Shown one piece after another: positions 26,139 to 35,244 of a stretch of 64,000 bases of DNA. The position numbers were made by a program, and so were the translations under genes. Position 1 is the first letter of the stretch, and each line of letters begins with the position of its first letter. The notes beneath the pieces are model-generated. The model was not told where the DNA came from, searched no databases, and saw only the letters and a program-made list of their open reading frames with translations. The DNA is taken from assembly GCF_900182915.1 (NCBI RefSeq), contig NZ_FXUG01000008.1:248001-312000 (forward strand), given 5' to 3'. The stretch comes from Neorhodopirellula lusitana. GTDB taxonomy: Bacteria; Planctomycetota; Planctomycetia; Pirellulales; Pirellulaceae.

Positions 26139-29100
26139 TTAAACACGCCCCTCTTCTTTGATCACCGCCAGCAGCTCTGGACTGTCGGCCGAAATGCGTA
26201 GCAATCGATTGCGAATCGTTGCCTCTGGCGCATTGTGCGTTCGATAAAAGTGCTCCAAGAAGTCGGTCTGCTTACCCTGACTCGCATTCGGATCGAATTT
26301 TGCGATCACGGTTGCTAAGTCATCTATGAACAGCAAGTCTCTATCCGCCATATGCTCTCGAAAATAGCATTCCATAACGCACGCGTCGATTAGGTCTTCA
26401 AGGAATTGAGCCGAGGCGTGTGCCGTTCGCTTCGAGTGTTGTATCAGCGAAACCAACCGGTCGAAAATTTCGGGTTCGTTTTGGCGCGCTTCGCGGATCG
26501 GAATCTTGTCGACGAAAATCTTCTTGACACGATATGCATTGCCTGAATACTCAGGGAAGTTGTCTTTGAAACAACATCGAAAAAGGCTCGAATTTAAGAT
26601 CGCCGCTAAATAGGCTAGCGCACAGGTCGCTGAAGATAGCATGAAGCACGTCGTGTCCATAAACATGTGGTCATCGCGATCCAGAAAGAATGGTAAAGTC
26701 ACAGCAATCTCTTGGTAGATAATCTTGGGACCTCGGAAGTTTTCGTGGTATCCAATCACGTCTTGCGTCTCGTACCACGCGTAAGATCCGGCTTTGCGAC
26801 CATTCCAGCGAGTTCCACTCCAGTTAGCGGGTTTGGGCTCAAGCCGCTCGCGATACCGATCAAGGTGTTTCAGTATCGGCTTTGGTAGCTTCTTCTCGTT
26901 GAGGCGAAGAGCGGGGAACGTCGCAATCATCCAGTTCCCATCCCAGTTGGTTTTGTAGCGTTCGATATGACGTCCCCGTAGGAGCGGGACAATCAGCGAT
27001 TCACATGCTGGGTCCTCCAAGACAAACGCGTCTCGTTGTTCTTGGGTAATATAGAATGCTTCGTTGTAACCGGTGAGTACACCACGAAAGACATGGACGT
27101 CCCAGTCTTCAAGTGGTACGCCCTGAGTCTCGACAAGTGCTTTGATACGCTGTCGATCCTTGGAAAGCACGACCCACGGGCTGCTGTGTAGGTGGTCTTG
27201 TTCGATGCTATTTAGGTTGAAATATCCCTCCGGATCTACCATCGCAGCGCGATCATCTGAGGCGTAACAAGACTGCGTCTTTGATTTTGAGGGCGTCTTG
27301 GAGAATTGAATCACGCAGGTATAGGTCGTTGCAGCGCCGAAGTTCTGTGCCATCCCAAAATCCAGTACCGCTCGCGTATCAACAACGGACGACAAGAACT
27401 TTCGGAGCTTTTCGCCGTATCCAGCTCGCATCCATTTGTTTGAGGTGATGTAACAAAGCTGACCGCCATCTTTTAGCACTTGAGCACCGCGTTCGTAAAA
27501 CAGGCAATAAACATCAGCAGTTGCGGCGTAGGTGACAAATCCCTGTGCTTGCCAAATTTCTTTTTGGCTCGCTGGAAACTTCTGAATTTGAACATACGGT
27601 GGATTGCCGATTACGATGTCGAATCCGTCGGCGAGTGTCCGATCAAACATCCATAGAGGTTCAAAATAGTCCGCTGATGCTTGTGGATCATACGGGTCCC
27701 AAATGGCCAGCCTACGCGCAGTTGTTTGATCCCAGAACGCTGTCTGCTCAAGCTCCTTCGCCATCTCGGTTCGGATTTCGCTGTCGCGTTTTTGGAGAGA
27801 TTGCTTCTTCTGTCGTGTTGTAGCTGCAAAGTGGTCGTGGCGGATTCGCTGCAGTTCCTTCTCGAGCTTCTGAATTCTCTTACTCTCAAAGAGTTCCAGC
27901 TGGGCGTCTTTTTTAAGTGCGATTAGAGTATTGGCCGCGACAAACTTGGTTTCCAAGTTGGGCAGCGGGCGAATTCCGTGGTTATCTTTCTTGCTCTTGT
28001 TCGTACGTTGGTCACAGATCAGCGAGATGAAAAAACGCAACTTCGAGATTTGGATCGCGATCGGTTGGATGTCGACCCCGTACAAGCAGTTTTCAATGAG
28101 GTAAAGCTTGCGACCATAGTCGTCCTCGTTGTCGCGAAAGTCTTTTTCGATCGCTGTAACGGCGGCGTTGCGGGCAGACGAGTCAGGAATTTCGTCAGCT
28201 TTGTCGATCTGTAACTGCATCCACTTTGCGTTATCGGGATCGAGCTTGTGGATGATGTAGACCAGCTTCTGTAGCATCCCCATTGGGAACGCGCCGCTAC
28301 CGCACGCGGGATCGAGAACTTTGCACGTGTGGATCGCTTCCAGCAACGCGTCAACTTGGTCATCGTTGAAGGGATGCGGCTGCTCGGTGTATGCAAACAG
28401 CGATTCAAGTCCGTCGCGTGCATTGTTTTCGTTTATTCCCGAATTGGTGAGTGCCGTATGCAAGTGCGTCTTGAGCGATTCGTCGACCATGTAATCGACA
28501 ATCGGTCGCGGCGTGTAGAACGATCCGGTCTGCTTGCGAGCGGTTGTCTTCGTTTCCTCGTTGTACGACGCCAACAAGTTCTCAAACACCTTGCCCAATA
28601 GTTCAGGGTCGAGAGCGATTTCTTGATCGATTGGCGTGTTTTCGACTATCGTGAATTTATAGCCGTTCAGAATGCGGATCAGGCCGCGAACCGTTTCACT
28701 TCGCCGCGACCCAACGCCATAGGCGCCGGACAGGTCGATCCCGGACACGGGGCCCGAAAAGAAAAGACTGTTGGGGACCTTGGGACGCTTCTTTTTGTTT
28801 CGAGAGAAGCCATCGATGTACAGTTTTTTGCCGCTGTCATCGGGTCGGTCCAAGCATTCAAACAGTCCACCGTTAAGAAACGGAATGTCAGCAAAGTGGG
28901 CTATCGCGTTCTCGGCATCATGGAATAGGGATTCGTAGCGATACAGATTGTTAACGTCGTAGGTACTGCGGTTCTTTTTGAATCCATCGTCCTTGGCGAA
29001 TTGGCGATAGGGTTTCTTTGTTTTCGGATTCTTGCCCATTTGTTGGTTGAGCGTGCCGAAGAACAAGTTTTGCAGGATGCCTTGGTGATAGGTATGTGAA

Positions 29101-30011
29101 TCGGGATCGAGATCGACAAGAAGCTTCTTAAGTTCGTGTTCGTCGAACAACGACGGAGGGATCAGCCCTTTCTCCTTCAGGAACCAGCAGAAGATCAGAC
29201 GTGTCAGCAAGCGGATCAGCGACGTTGCGTTTCGTCTCTCTTCGTCTTTTTCGACGTCGTCGGGAAACTCGACTTGCGGCAACGCCCAGAAGTACCAGTT
29301 GGCGAGTTCTTGATAGAACCGCTGATTGAGCAGTTCGACGTTGAATATCTCTTCCCATGCCACATGCAATGCGTCGAACGTTTCGATCTGTTCTCGGGAC
29401 TTGTCTCGTAGCGTTTCCAAGGCGAACGACGCCAGGATATCGAGATGGCCGCGATGGGGGTCGTCGAGCGAGATGTCCCGGATGATCGTGACTTTACCAA
29501 GCACATCCTTGGACGCATCTCGCTTGTGTTGTCGGCGGTTAATCACGGCAATCGACAGGACGTCTTGCTTGTCAGTCTTGTGCTTGATCAGCACCATGAC
29601 AGGCATAGGGAAGACGCGGTTGATCTGCCGGGCAATGTCGGTCAATTTGCCTCGGGCGTAGTTGTTCCCGTCTAGCTGGATTGCGAAAAAGACGTACGAC
29701 CGCATGAGGCCAGCTTGAACGTCAGTTTCTTGAAATAGACTCGCTTGCGACGACAGTTCGTTGTCGGTCAGCTGGAACAGCAAGTCAGCCGATTTCCACT
29801 GATCGAACAAAGCTTTGCTTTGATTGAAAGTGTTTTGGCCGGAGCTCGTCTGGATGAATTCTAGGAATGCCTTGGGTTTAGACGAGCCGAGGTCGATGGT
29901 GCGATCACTGCTATAGCCGAGAGTTTTTAGCAATTCGACACTGGGTGCGCGAAGCGACTTTGTGGATAGAGCCTGAATCGCTTCTTTGATTTGATCTCGC
30001 AGGTCTGGCAT
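26139..30011 (-). CDS. Eco57I-type DNA methyltransferase / restriction enzyme (PglX-like class)
   Basis: A 1290-aa adenine-specific DNA methyltransferase. The N-terminal 480 residues carry no motif I can name with certainty and may hold a nuclease or targeting domain. The methylase core contains FYTPRPIVDYMV at 498-509, the SAM-binding DPACGSG at 567-573 and the catalytic NPPY at 803-806. The C-terminal 350 residues resemble the target-recognition region of type IIG/Eco57I and PglX proteins. Such enzymes modify host DNA for self-recognition, and some also cut. It starts 61 bp after the helicase stop, and its own stop abuts the ATPase ATG. The pairing with a SNF2 helicase recalls class 1 DISARM (drmMI/drmD), but drmA, drmB and a separate drmC are absent. 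Confidence 0.9.
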   Translation of the reverse strand: MPDLRDQIKEAIQALSTKSLRAPSVELLKTLGYSSDRTIDLGSSKPKAFLEFIQTSSGQNTFNQSKALFDQWKSADLLFQLTDNELSSQASLFQETDVQAGLMRSYVFFAIQLDGNNYARGKLTDIARQINRVFPMPVMVLIKHKTDKQDVLSIAVINRRQHKRDASKDVLGKVTIIRDISLDDPHRGHLDILASFALETLRDKSREQIETFDALHVAWEEIFNVELLNQRFYQELANWYFWALPQVEFPDDVEKDEERRNATSLIRLLTRLIFCWFLKEKGLIPPSLFDEHELKKLLVDLDPDSHTYHQGILQNLFFGTLNQQMGKNPKTKKPYRQFAKDDGFKKNRSTYDVNNLYRYESLFHDAENAIAHFADIPFLNGGLFECLDRPDDSGKKLYIDGFSRNKKKRPKVPNSLFFSGPVSGIDLSGAYGVGSRRSETVRGLIRILNGYKFTIVENTPIDQEIALDPELLGKVFENLLASYNEETKTTARKQTGSFYTPRPIVDYMVDESLKTHLHTALTNSGINENNARDGLESLFAYTEQPHPFNDDQVDALLEAIHTCKVLDPACGSGAFPMGMLQKLVYIIHKLDPDNAKWMQLQIDKADEIPDSSARNAAVTAIEKDFRDNEDDYGRKLYLIENCLYGVDIQPIAIQISKLRFFISLICDQRTNKSKKDNHGIRPLPNLETKFVAANTLIALKKDAQLELFESKRIQKLEKELQRIRHDHFAATTRQKKQSLQKRDSEIRTEMAKELEQTAFWDQTTARRLAIWDPYDPQASADYFEPLWMFDRTLADGFDIVIGNPPYVQIQKFPASQKEIWQAQGFVTYAATADVYCLFYERGAQVLKDGGQLCYITSNKWMRAGYGEKLRKFLSSVVDTRAVLDFGMAQNFGAATTYTCVIQFSKTPSKSKTQSCYASDDRAAMVDPEGYFNLNSIEQDHLHSSPWVVLSKDRQRIKALVETQGVPLEDWDVHVFRGVLTGYNEAFYITQEQRDAFVLEDPACESLIVPLLRGRHIERYKTNWDGNWMIATFPALRLNEKKLPKPILKHLDRYRERLEPKPANWSGTRWNGRKAGSYAWYETQDVIGYHENFRGPKIIYQEIAVTLPFFLDRDDHMFMDTTCFMLSSATCALAYLAAILNSSLFRCCFKDNFPEYSGNAYRVKKIFVDKIPIREARQNEPEIFDRLVSLIQHSKRTAHASAQFLEDLIDACVMECYFREHMADRDLLFIDDLATVIAKFDPNASQGKQTDFLEHFYRTHNAPEATIRNRLLRISADSPELLAVIKEEGRV

Positions 30012-30072
30012 CTGAATGAGTGTTTCCTAAAAACGGGCACGGTGTTTGGGTGAAAATCGAGTCAAGAGCGAT

Positions 30073-33000
30073 CTACTTTTCCAAAATCACCAGCCAAGTC
30101 ACGAGATCAAAATCATTTCCGTCGGCGTCGGGCGTTTCGGCGGCCGTGGGCAGCACGGCATCCCGCGCGGTGAGTAAGTTGGCAGTCGCTTTTTTGCGAA
30201 ATGTGTTCTCAATCGACGCGAGAGCTTTCGACAACAGCTCGTTGTAGTGATTCATGTCGGCTCCGTCACTCGTCTTGGCGTCAAACAGGTTGCAAAGACT
30301 CTCGATCGCACGAGGATGATCGGCTGCCAAATCTCGCAGCAACATCATCGCCTGTTTCGGCTGGGCGAAGGTCAGTCGTACGGTGCCATCATCAAGGACG
30401 TAAACGAGATAGTAAGGGGCGAGCGGATTCAAGCCGGCGGAGTCCGACGAGAGGCTTGCGGGAGTGGGAGTCCCTTCGCCGCCTCGGTGACGCAAGCAGA
30501 ACAATGCACCTGGCTGACCAATGGGGACCTCTGATTGCGGCGAGACCACCGCGTAGATTCCTTCGGGGGACTCTTCCAGGTCGCTGCGATTGGCCTCCAA
30601 GAACCGAAGCAAGTCCAAGCGAAATTCGTCTAACGAAAAGTCGGTCAACGAAACGCTGTCATCAAGATCTTCGAGATCAAGGATTTCATCGCGAAGTCGC
30701 TGCAATTGCTTGTCGCGGAATAGCATGTCTTCCTTGATCAAGTCCTCAAGCTGGCTCGGGTCCAGCAGATTGTCGGCCTGGGTCGCGGAAAGATCGACAA
30801 GTGCCATGCGCGCTTCGACACGATGCTTGACGCCTAGATATCGATCGAGGTCCGCAACGGGCCAAAAGTTAACCAACTGCACGCTATCGTTACGAGAACC
30901 AATTCGGTCGATTCGACCAAATCGTTGGATGATCCGGACAGGGTTCCAGTGAATGTCATAGTTCACCAGCAAATCACAGTCCTGTAGGTTTTGTCCCTCG
31001 CTGATGCAATCGGTCGCAATGAGAAGGTCGATCTCGTGGGCCTGGTCGTCAAACTCATTCGCCTGCTCGCTTCGGCGTTTCGACATCGGCGAGAAGTTGG
31101 TCAAAATGCTGTCGTAGTCGCTGCGTCCCATCGAAGCCTGGTTGGCTCCGTCACCGCGAATCAACGCAGTGTGAATGCCGAGCTCCTGCTGTGCCCAAGG
31201 AGCGATTTCACGATGAAGGTATTGGGCGGTGTCGCTAAATGCCGTAAATATCAATACCTTGCGATTGGTTTTCCCATCTCTGTTGGTGGTCGGATCGCTC
31301 GCCTTTGCCGTGATCAGTGACTTCAGCTCCGCAAGCTTGCCATCGCGCTGCGGCTTTACCGCCTCCGTTTTCTTCAGGAGGAATTGCAGCTGCGTCCGGT
31401 CGTTGCGAACCTCTTTCAGCCATTCGGGAAGCTTGATGTGAGCGAGGTGAATCCGCTTGCGACCCCCAATCGTGAAGTCTTCTCCCTCAAAGTCAGGATC
31501 TTCAAAGTCGTCCGGCGTCAGCGAATCAAAGTCGATCTCGGGATTGGTTTCCTGGTGACTTTCAAATGCTTCGATTCGCTCTTCGAGTTTGTCAATTTTT
31601 TCAATCGTTCGCTTAAGCGTGAGGCGGAACGAGTCCACCGAGCTTTCCAAACGCTTTAGAAAGTTGATCTTCATCATCGAGATCAAGATCCGCTCGCGAC
31701 CTTCCTGGGTGAACACGCCGTTGATTTTCTCCTCGTACCCAGCTCGAACCGCTTCGGGGAGATCATCTCGCAACTTGCTCGACGGATGGTAAAGCGCAAG
31801 CGTCAAACGACTGATTTCTGCATCGAGCTGTTCAAACGACAAGAACTTTTCTTCCAAGTCGATCGTCGCATGAATTGCCTTCGGTGGAGGTCGCTTGGGG
31901 AACCCACCGAGCCGTTTGATTTCCTCTGAGTAATAGGTTGCCACCTGACGACGTGACCGGGCGATACTGAGTCCGTCGAGCAGCTTGAAGAAATCACCAC
32001 CAATAGCCGCGATCAACTCGCGGGTCTTTCGCTTTTCGATGGGGCGTTTAGACCAAAGCGTGAACTGCTGCTGCGCTTTGCGAGTCGTCTCTTTGACAGA
32101 CGAAATGCCGAGCTTTTGGCGAAACGCTCGATCGGCTACGGAGTCTCGGGCCACATCAGCACCGGCGATGAATGAGATCTGATTCCGCAAATCCGCCAGT
32201 TGGTTATTAACAGGCGTCGCGGAAAGGAGCAGCATTTTGGTGTTAGCGCCTGAGGAGACGACGTCTTCCATCAAGCGTTCATAACGGCTGCGACGCCGCT
32301 CGGTATCACCATGCCGTTGGACAGCCTGGGCGTTGTTGCGAAAATTGTGGGATTCGTCGATGACGACAAGGTCGTACGCACCCCAGTTGATATCGGCAAG
32401 GTCGATGCCGTTGGATTCGCCTCGATCACGTGACATATCGGTGTGGTGCAACACGTCAAATCGAAAACGATCATCCGTGAAGGGGTTCAGCCGGCTATTC
32501 GCTTGATAGACGGTCCAGTTCCGTCTGAGCTTCTTTGGGCACAGTACAAGCACTCGCTCGTTGCGAAGCTCAAAATATTTGATCACGGCAAGGGCCGTAT
32601 ACGTTTTCCCCAAACCGACACTGTCAGCCAGTATGCAGCCGTTGTATTGAAGGATTTTGTTGATCGCAGCTTTGGCACCATCCTTCTGAAAAGAGAAAAG
32701 AGCCTTCCAAATATTTGTATCCGGAAGCGCGAGCCGATTGAGCGAGTCGTCAACATCAAGATTGCCGTCAAGGTAGTCTCGAAACAGCTTGAACAGCGTC
32801 AGGTAGTAAACGAACTGGGGGCTTTGGTTCGCGTACAGACGCTCAAGAAACAAAATGACGTCTTCTTTGACATCTTTGGTGAGTTTGGTGTCGTTCCATA
32901 TTTCAAGAAACCATTGCTTAAGCTCGCGTCGGTCACGGTTTCCATCGACGACCAAGTTCAACTCGATATTGTTTCCATCTGTTCCTAGCCCCAAACCCCG

Positions 33001-33456
33001 GACCGTGAAGTTGGAACTGCCTAGTATCGCTTCGTCGACGCCATCACGATCAATGTGATACATCTTGCCGTGCAGGAGATTTGTCTGACGTATGGTTCGG
33101 ATTTCAACCTTCTCACGAATCCAGTCGGCGCATTGTTTCGCCGCGAGTTTCTGTTGAAGACGATTGCTAAGGTGAAGCTCGGACTCCTGCAGCGTGAAGG
33201 CTTTGGTTTGGTTTTTATCGGGGTCGAGTCTGCTGACGAACGTAGGCTCGCCGAACAGGAAATTGAGGTTCCCGATTGAATCAAGCGTTGATTTCAACGC
33301 CTTGTAAGCGTAGATCGTGAAATATGCGGACACGATCGATAGCTCTGAGCCAGAGGCAGCGTTCTGCTGCAAGAACTCACCTACGGTGCCTCGACAATGA
33401 TTGTCGCGAATTCCAGTGTCTGAATTTGGCTTGCCTATGTCATTGACGTCACTCAT
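30073..33456 (-). CDS. SNF2-family helicase with N-terminal PLD nuclease domain
   Basis: A 1127-aa protein. Residues about 25-175 form a PLD-like domain with one HxK motif (H129-G-K131) and GSSN at 146-149, enough for a homodimeric active site. The helicase part has Walker A DSVGLGKT (278-285), DESHN (367-371), the SATPVNNQ motif III, and helicase motifs V-VI ending in a QRFGRIDRIGS segment. The C-terminal 250 residues are unassigned. SNF2-PLD helicases are frequent partners of Eco57I/PglX-type methylases in defence loci. It is the first clear gene of the minus-strand series. Its ATG overlaps the TGA of a short secreted reading frame. Confidence 0.9.
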   Translation of the reverse strand: MSDVNDIGKPNSDTGIRDNHCRGTVGEFLQQNAASGSELSIVSAYFTIYAYKALKSTLDSIGNLNFLFGEPTFVSRLDPDKNQTKAFTLQESELHLSNRLQQKLAAKQCADWIREKVEIRTIRQTNLLHGKMYHIDRDGVDEAILGSSNFTVRGLGLGTDGNNIELNLVVDGNRDRRELKQWFLEIWNDTKLTKDVKEDVILFLERLYANQSPQFVYYLTLFKLFRDYLDGNLDVDDSLNRLALPDTNIWKALFSFQKDGAKAAINKILQYNGCILADSVGLGKTYTALAVIKYFELRNERVLVLCPKKLRRNWTVYQANSRLNPFTDDRFRFDVLHHTDMSRDRGESNGIDLADINWGAYDLVVIDESHNFRNNAQAVQRHGDTERRRSRYERLMEDVVSSGANTKMLLLSATPVNNQLADLRNQISFIAGADVARDSVADRAFRQKLGISSVKETTRKAQQQFTLWSKRPIEKRKTRELIAAIGGDFFKLLDGLSIARSRRQVATYYSEEIKRLGGFPKRPPPKAIHATIDLEEKFLSFEQLDAEISRLTLALYHPSSKLRDDLPEAVRAGYEEKINGVFTQEGRERILISMMKINFLKRLESSVDSFRLTLKRTIEKIDKLEERIEAFESHQETNPEIDFDSLTPDDFEDPDFEGEDFTIGGRKRIHLAHIKLPEWLKEVRNDRTQLQFLLKKTEAVKPQRDGKLAELKSLITAKASDPTTNRDGKTNRKVLIFTAFSDTAQYLHREIAPWAQQELGIHTALIRGDGANQASMGRSDYDSILTNFSPMSKRRSEQANEFDDQAHEIDLLIATDCISEGQNLQDCDLLVNYDIHWNPVRIIQRFGRIDRIGSRNDSVQLVNFWPVADLDRYLGVKHRVEARMALVDLSATQADNLLDPSQLEDLIKEDMLFRDKQLQRLRDEILDLEDLDDSVSLTDFSLDEFRLDLLRFLEANRSDLEESPEGIYAVVSPQSEVPIGQPGALFCLRHRGGEGTPTPASLSSDSAGLNPLAPYYLVYVLDDGTVRLTFAQPKQAMMLLRDLAADHPRAIESLCNLFDAKTSDGADMNHYNELLSKALASIENTFRKKATANLLTARDAVLPTAAETPDADGNDFDLVTWLVILEK

Positions 33457-33692
33457 ATTTGCTTACTACTGCCGACCATTTCGCACTGGGCAAGTTTTTT
33501 CTGAAATAAAAGCAATTTACGCGTTGCACGGGAGCATAACAAGCTGCCTGGGTTTGCGCCCAACTCATTGACTTGCAGTTCGACAGGCATGACTACCGGC
33601 TCGGTGGATACCGATGGTTCGTCCGCTGTCGTCGCTCTGACGCTGAGCAGGAGGGCCAGAATGATCGCCGAGAGAACGCCGGATTTTGTCAT
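33453..33692 (-). pseudogene. Short secreted reading frame, possible truncated gene
   Basis: A 79-codon frame that starts with a credible signal peptide (SGVLSAIILALLLSVRATTADE) and then has about 50 residues with no recognised domain. Its TGA overlaps the ATG of the SNF2-PLD helicase (ATGA). It may be the 5' stump of a planctomycete secreted-protein gene cut off where the defence island joined the chromosome, or a genuine small leader gene. The signal peptide is seen; the truncation is inference. Confidence 0.35.
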
Positions 33693-33959
33693 GCCGAATG
33701 CTTGCTTTGGCTGATGGGAACGCTTGCCTGTTTCGTTGGGGCGGCATTCTAGCAGATCAAACGTTTTCGGTGCATCCGTTTGGTTGACGGGCCGTTTACT
33801 GCGGTGAGTTGAGTTTTGGCTTGTAGACGAAGCAAAATAATCGCTTTCGCGTGTTGGCCACGTTCGAATTCGTCAACGCGTGGATTCGATCCCTGTGAAG
33901 ATTGGGTTTGTTTTTGTGATTTCGATTGGGTGGGCGTGGTGTTTGGGCGTTTGCGGGGC

Positions 33960-34205
33960 GGTTTGGTTGTGTGATACCCGCGGCTAGCGCCCTGCGGCTG
34001 AGTTGGGGAGTTGTGGGTTGGTGTTTTGTTTGGGTTTGGTTTCTTGAGCGGTTTGGCGCTAGCCGCCGGTGTTTTGGGTTGTTACCCGCGGCTAGCGGCT
34101 AGCGACTTGCGGCTGAGAGGGTTGGAGTGGGAGGTGGCTGTCTTGGGGCTTCCATGGAATTTGCTTTGCTGATTTGCGGCTTGGCGTTAGCCGCCCGTTT
34201 GTTTC
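33960..34205. repeat. REP elements upstream of the RAYT gene
   Basis: Copies of TACCCGCGGCTAGCGCCCTG followed by CGGCTGAG begin at about 33977 and 34083. The opposite arm, GGCGCTAGCCGCCGGTG, is at about 34059. A diverged copy, GGCGTTAGCCGCCCG, ends just before the RAYT start. Paired arms facing each other (CTAGCCGCC...GGCTAGCG) match the head-to-head structure of REP/BIME elements. Confidence 0.85.
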
Positions 34206-34220
34206 CTGTAGAATGCGTGG

Positions 34221-34742
34221 ATGGCGAACGATTTCAACGAGCCGATATCGCTGTTCATTACCTGGACCACCTACGGATCTTGGCTGCCGGGGGATTCTCG
34301 AGGCTGGCGGAAATGGATGCGTGGCGAACGATTGCCCCAGCCGCTTCTGGAGGATTGGTGTCGGGATCGGATGACGGAGAAGCCGGTCCGGTTGGACGCG
34401 TTGCAACGGCAGGCAGTGGAGGAGGTTGTTCGTGAGCATGCCGAACATCGTGGGTGGGTACTGCACGCCGTGTCCGCGCGCTCGAACCACGTTCATGTGG
34501 CGGTGACCGTCGTTCCTAAAATGAGCCAGGCGGGCAGTCGCGTGGCGGATGGGGTGAAGCGGGTTCGCGATGAGTTGAAGGCGAATGCCACACGCGTTCT
34601 AAGGCGGCTGGAGCGTCCCGTCCACAACGAAAAGGTTTGGACCAAGGGTGGAGATATCCAAGTCGTCGAAACGAATGATGATCTGGAGCAGGTCGTGATC
34701 TATATCCAAGAGGCACAAGATCGAATGGGCCGCGATGAGTGA
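34221..34742 (+). mobile_element. REP-associated tyrosine transposase (RAYT, IS200/IS605-like)
   Basis: A 173-aa Y1-type HUH transposase. It starts with the RAYT-typical FITWTTYGSWLPGDSRGWR segment, has the HUH metal motif H90-V-H92 in SNHVHV, and the candidate nucleophile Tyr161 in VVIYIQEAQDR. RAYTs are domesticated single-copy transposases that nick and may spread REP sequences; they are not flanked by IS ends. Here REP-like arrays lie directly on both sides (33960-34205 and 34760-35215), so these are its likely substrates. The ATG at 34221 gives the family-typical short N-terminus. Confidence 0.92.
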
Positions 34743-34759
34743 GCGGTTTGGTGATGGTC

Positions 34760-35215
34760 GCGGGTTTGATTTTTTGAGCGGTTTGGCGGTGGCCACCGGT
34801 GTGTTGCGTGTTACCCGCGGCTAGCGCCTTGCGGCTGAGTTTGGGAGTTGTGTGTTGGTGGTTTGTTTGGGTGTGATTTCTTGAGCGGTTTGGCGCTAGC
34901 CGCCGGTGTTTTGGGTTGTTACCCGCGGCTAGCGCCTTGCGGCTGAGTTGGGGAGTTGCGTGTTGGTGGTTTGCTTGGGTTTGGTTTCTTGAGCGGTTTG
35001 GCGGTGGCTTCCGGTGTGTTGTGTGTTACCCGCGGCTAGCGCCATGCGGCTGAATTGGGGAGTTGTGTGTTGGTGGTTTGTTTGGGGTTGATTTTTTGAG
35101 CGGTTTGGCGCTAGCCGCCGGTGTTTTGTGTGGTACCCGCGGCTAGCGCACTGCGGCTGAGTAGAGGGAGTTGCCTGTTGGAGTGTTACCCGCGGCTAGC
35201 GCCTTGCGGCTGAGT
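34760..35215. repeat. REP/BIME array downstream of the RAYT gene
   Basis: About four tandem units of roughly 115 bp. Each unit has TTGAGCGGTTTGGCGCTAGC with CGCCGGTG, then TACCCGCGGCTAGCGCCTTG with CGGCTGAG, then a G/T-rich linker (GGGAGTTGTGTGTTGGTGG). Single arms begin at about 34783, 34881, 34993 and 35096 (left type) and 34810, 34920, 35027, 35139 and 35188 (right type). The arms are inverted repeats of each other. The last right arm ends about 30 bp from the permease stop. Confidence 0.9.
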
Positions 35216-35244
35216 AGGCCGGGTTTTGCTTGAACACTGCCTTG

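Noticed and set aside
16319-33456. Assignment of the island to BREX or DISARM
   Set aside because: No pglZ, brxC, drmA or drmB-like protein is present. The methylase and helicase alone do not define either system.
33880-33910. A tRNA-like GGATTCGATCCC sequence
   Set aside because: No acceptor stem or anticodon arm can be folded around it.
34760-35215. A CRISPR array formed by the regular 115-bp units
   Set aside because: The units are inverted REP arms with similar linkers, not identical repeats with unique spacers. The neighbouring RAYT explains them.
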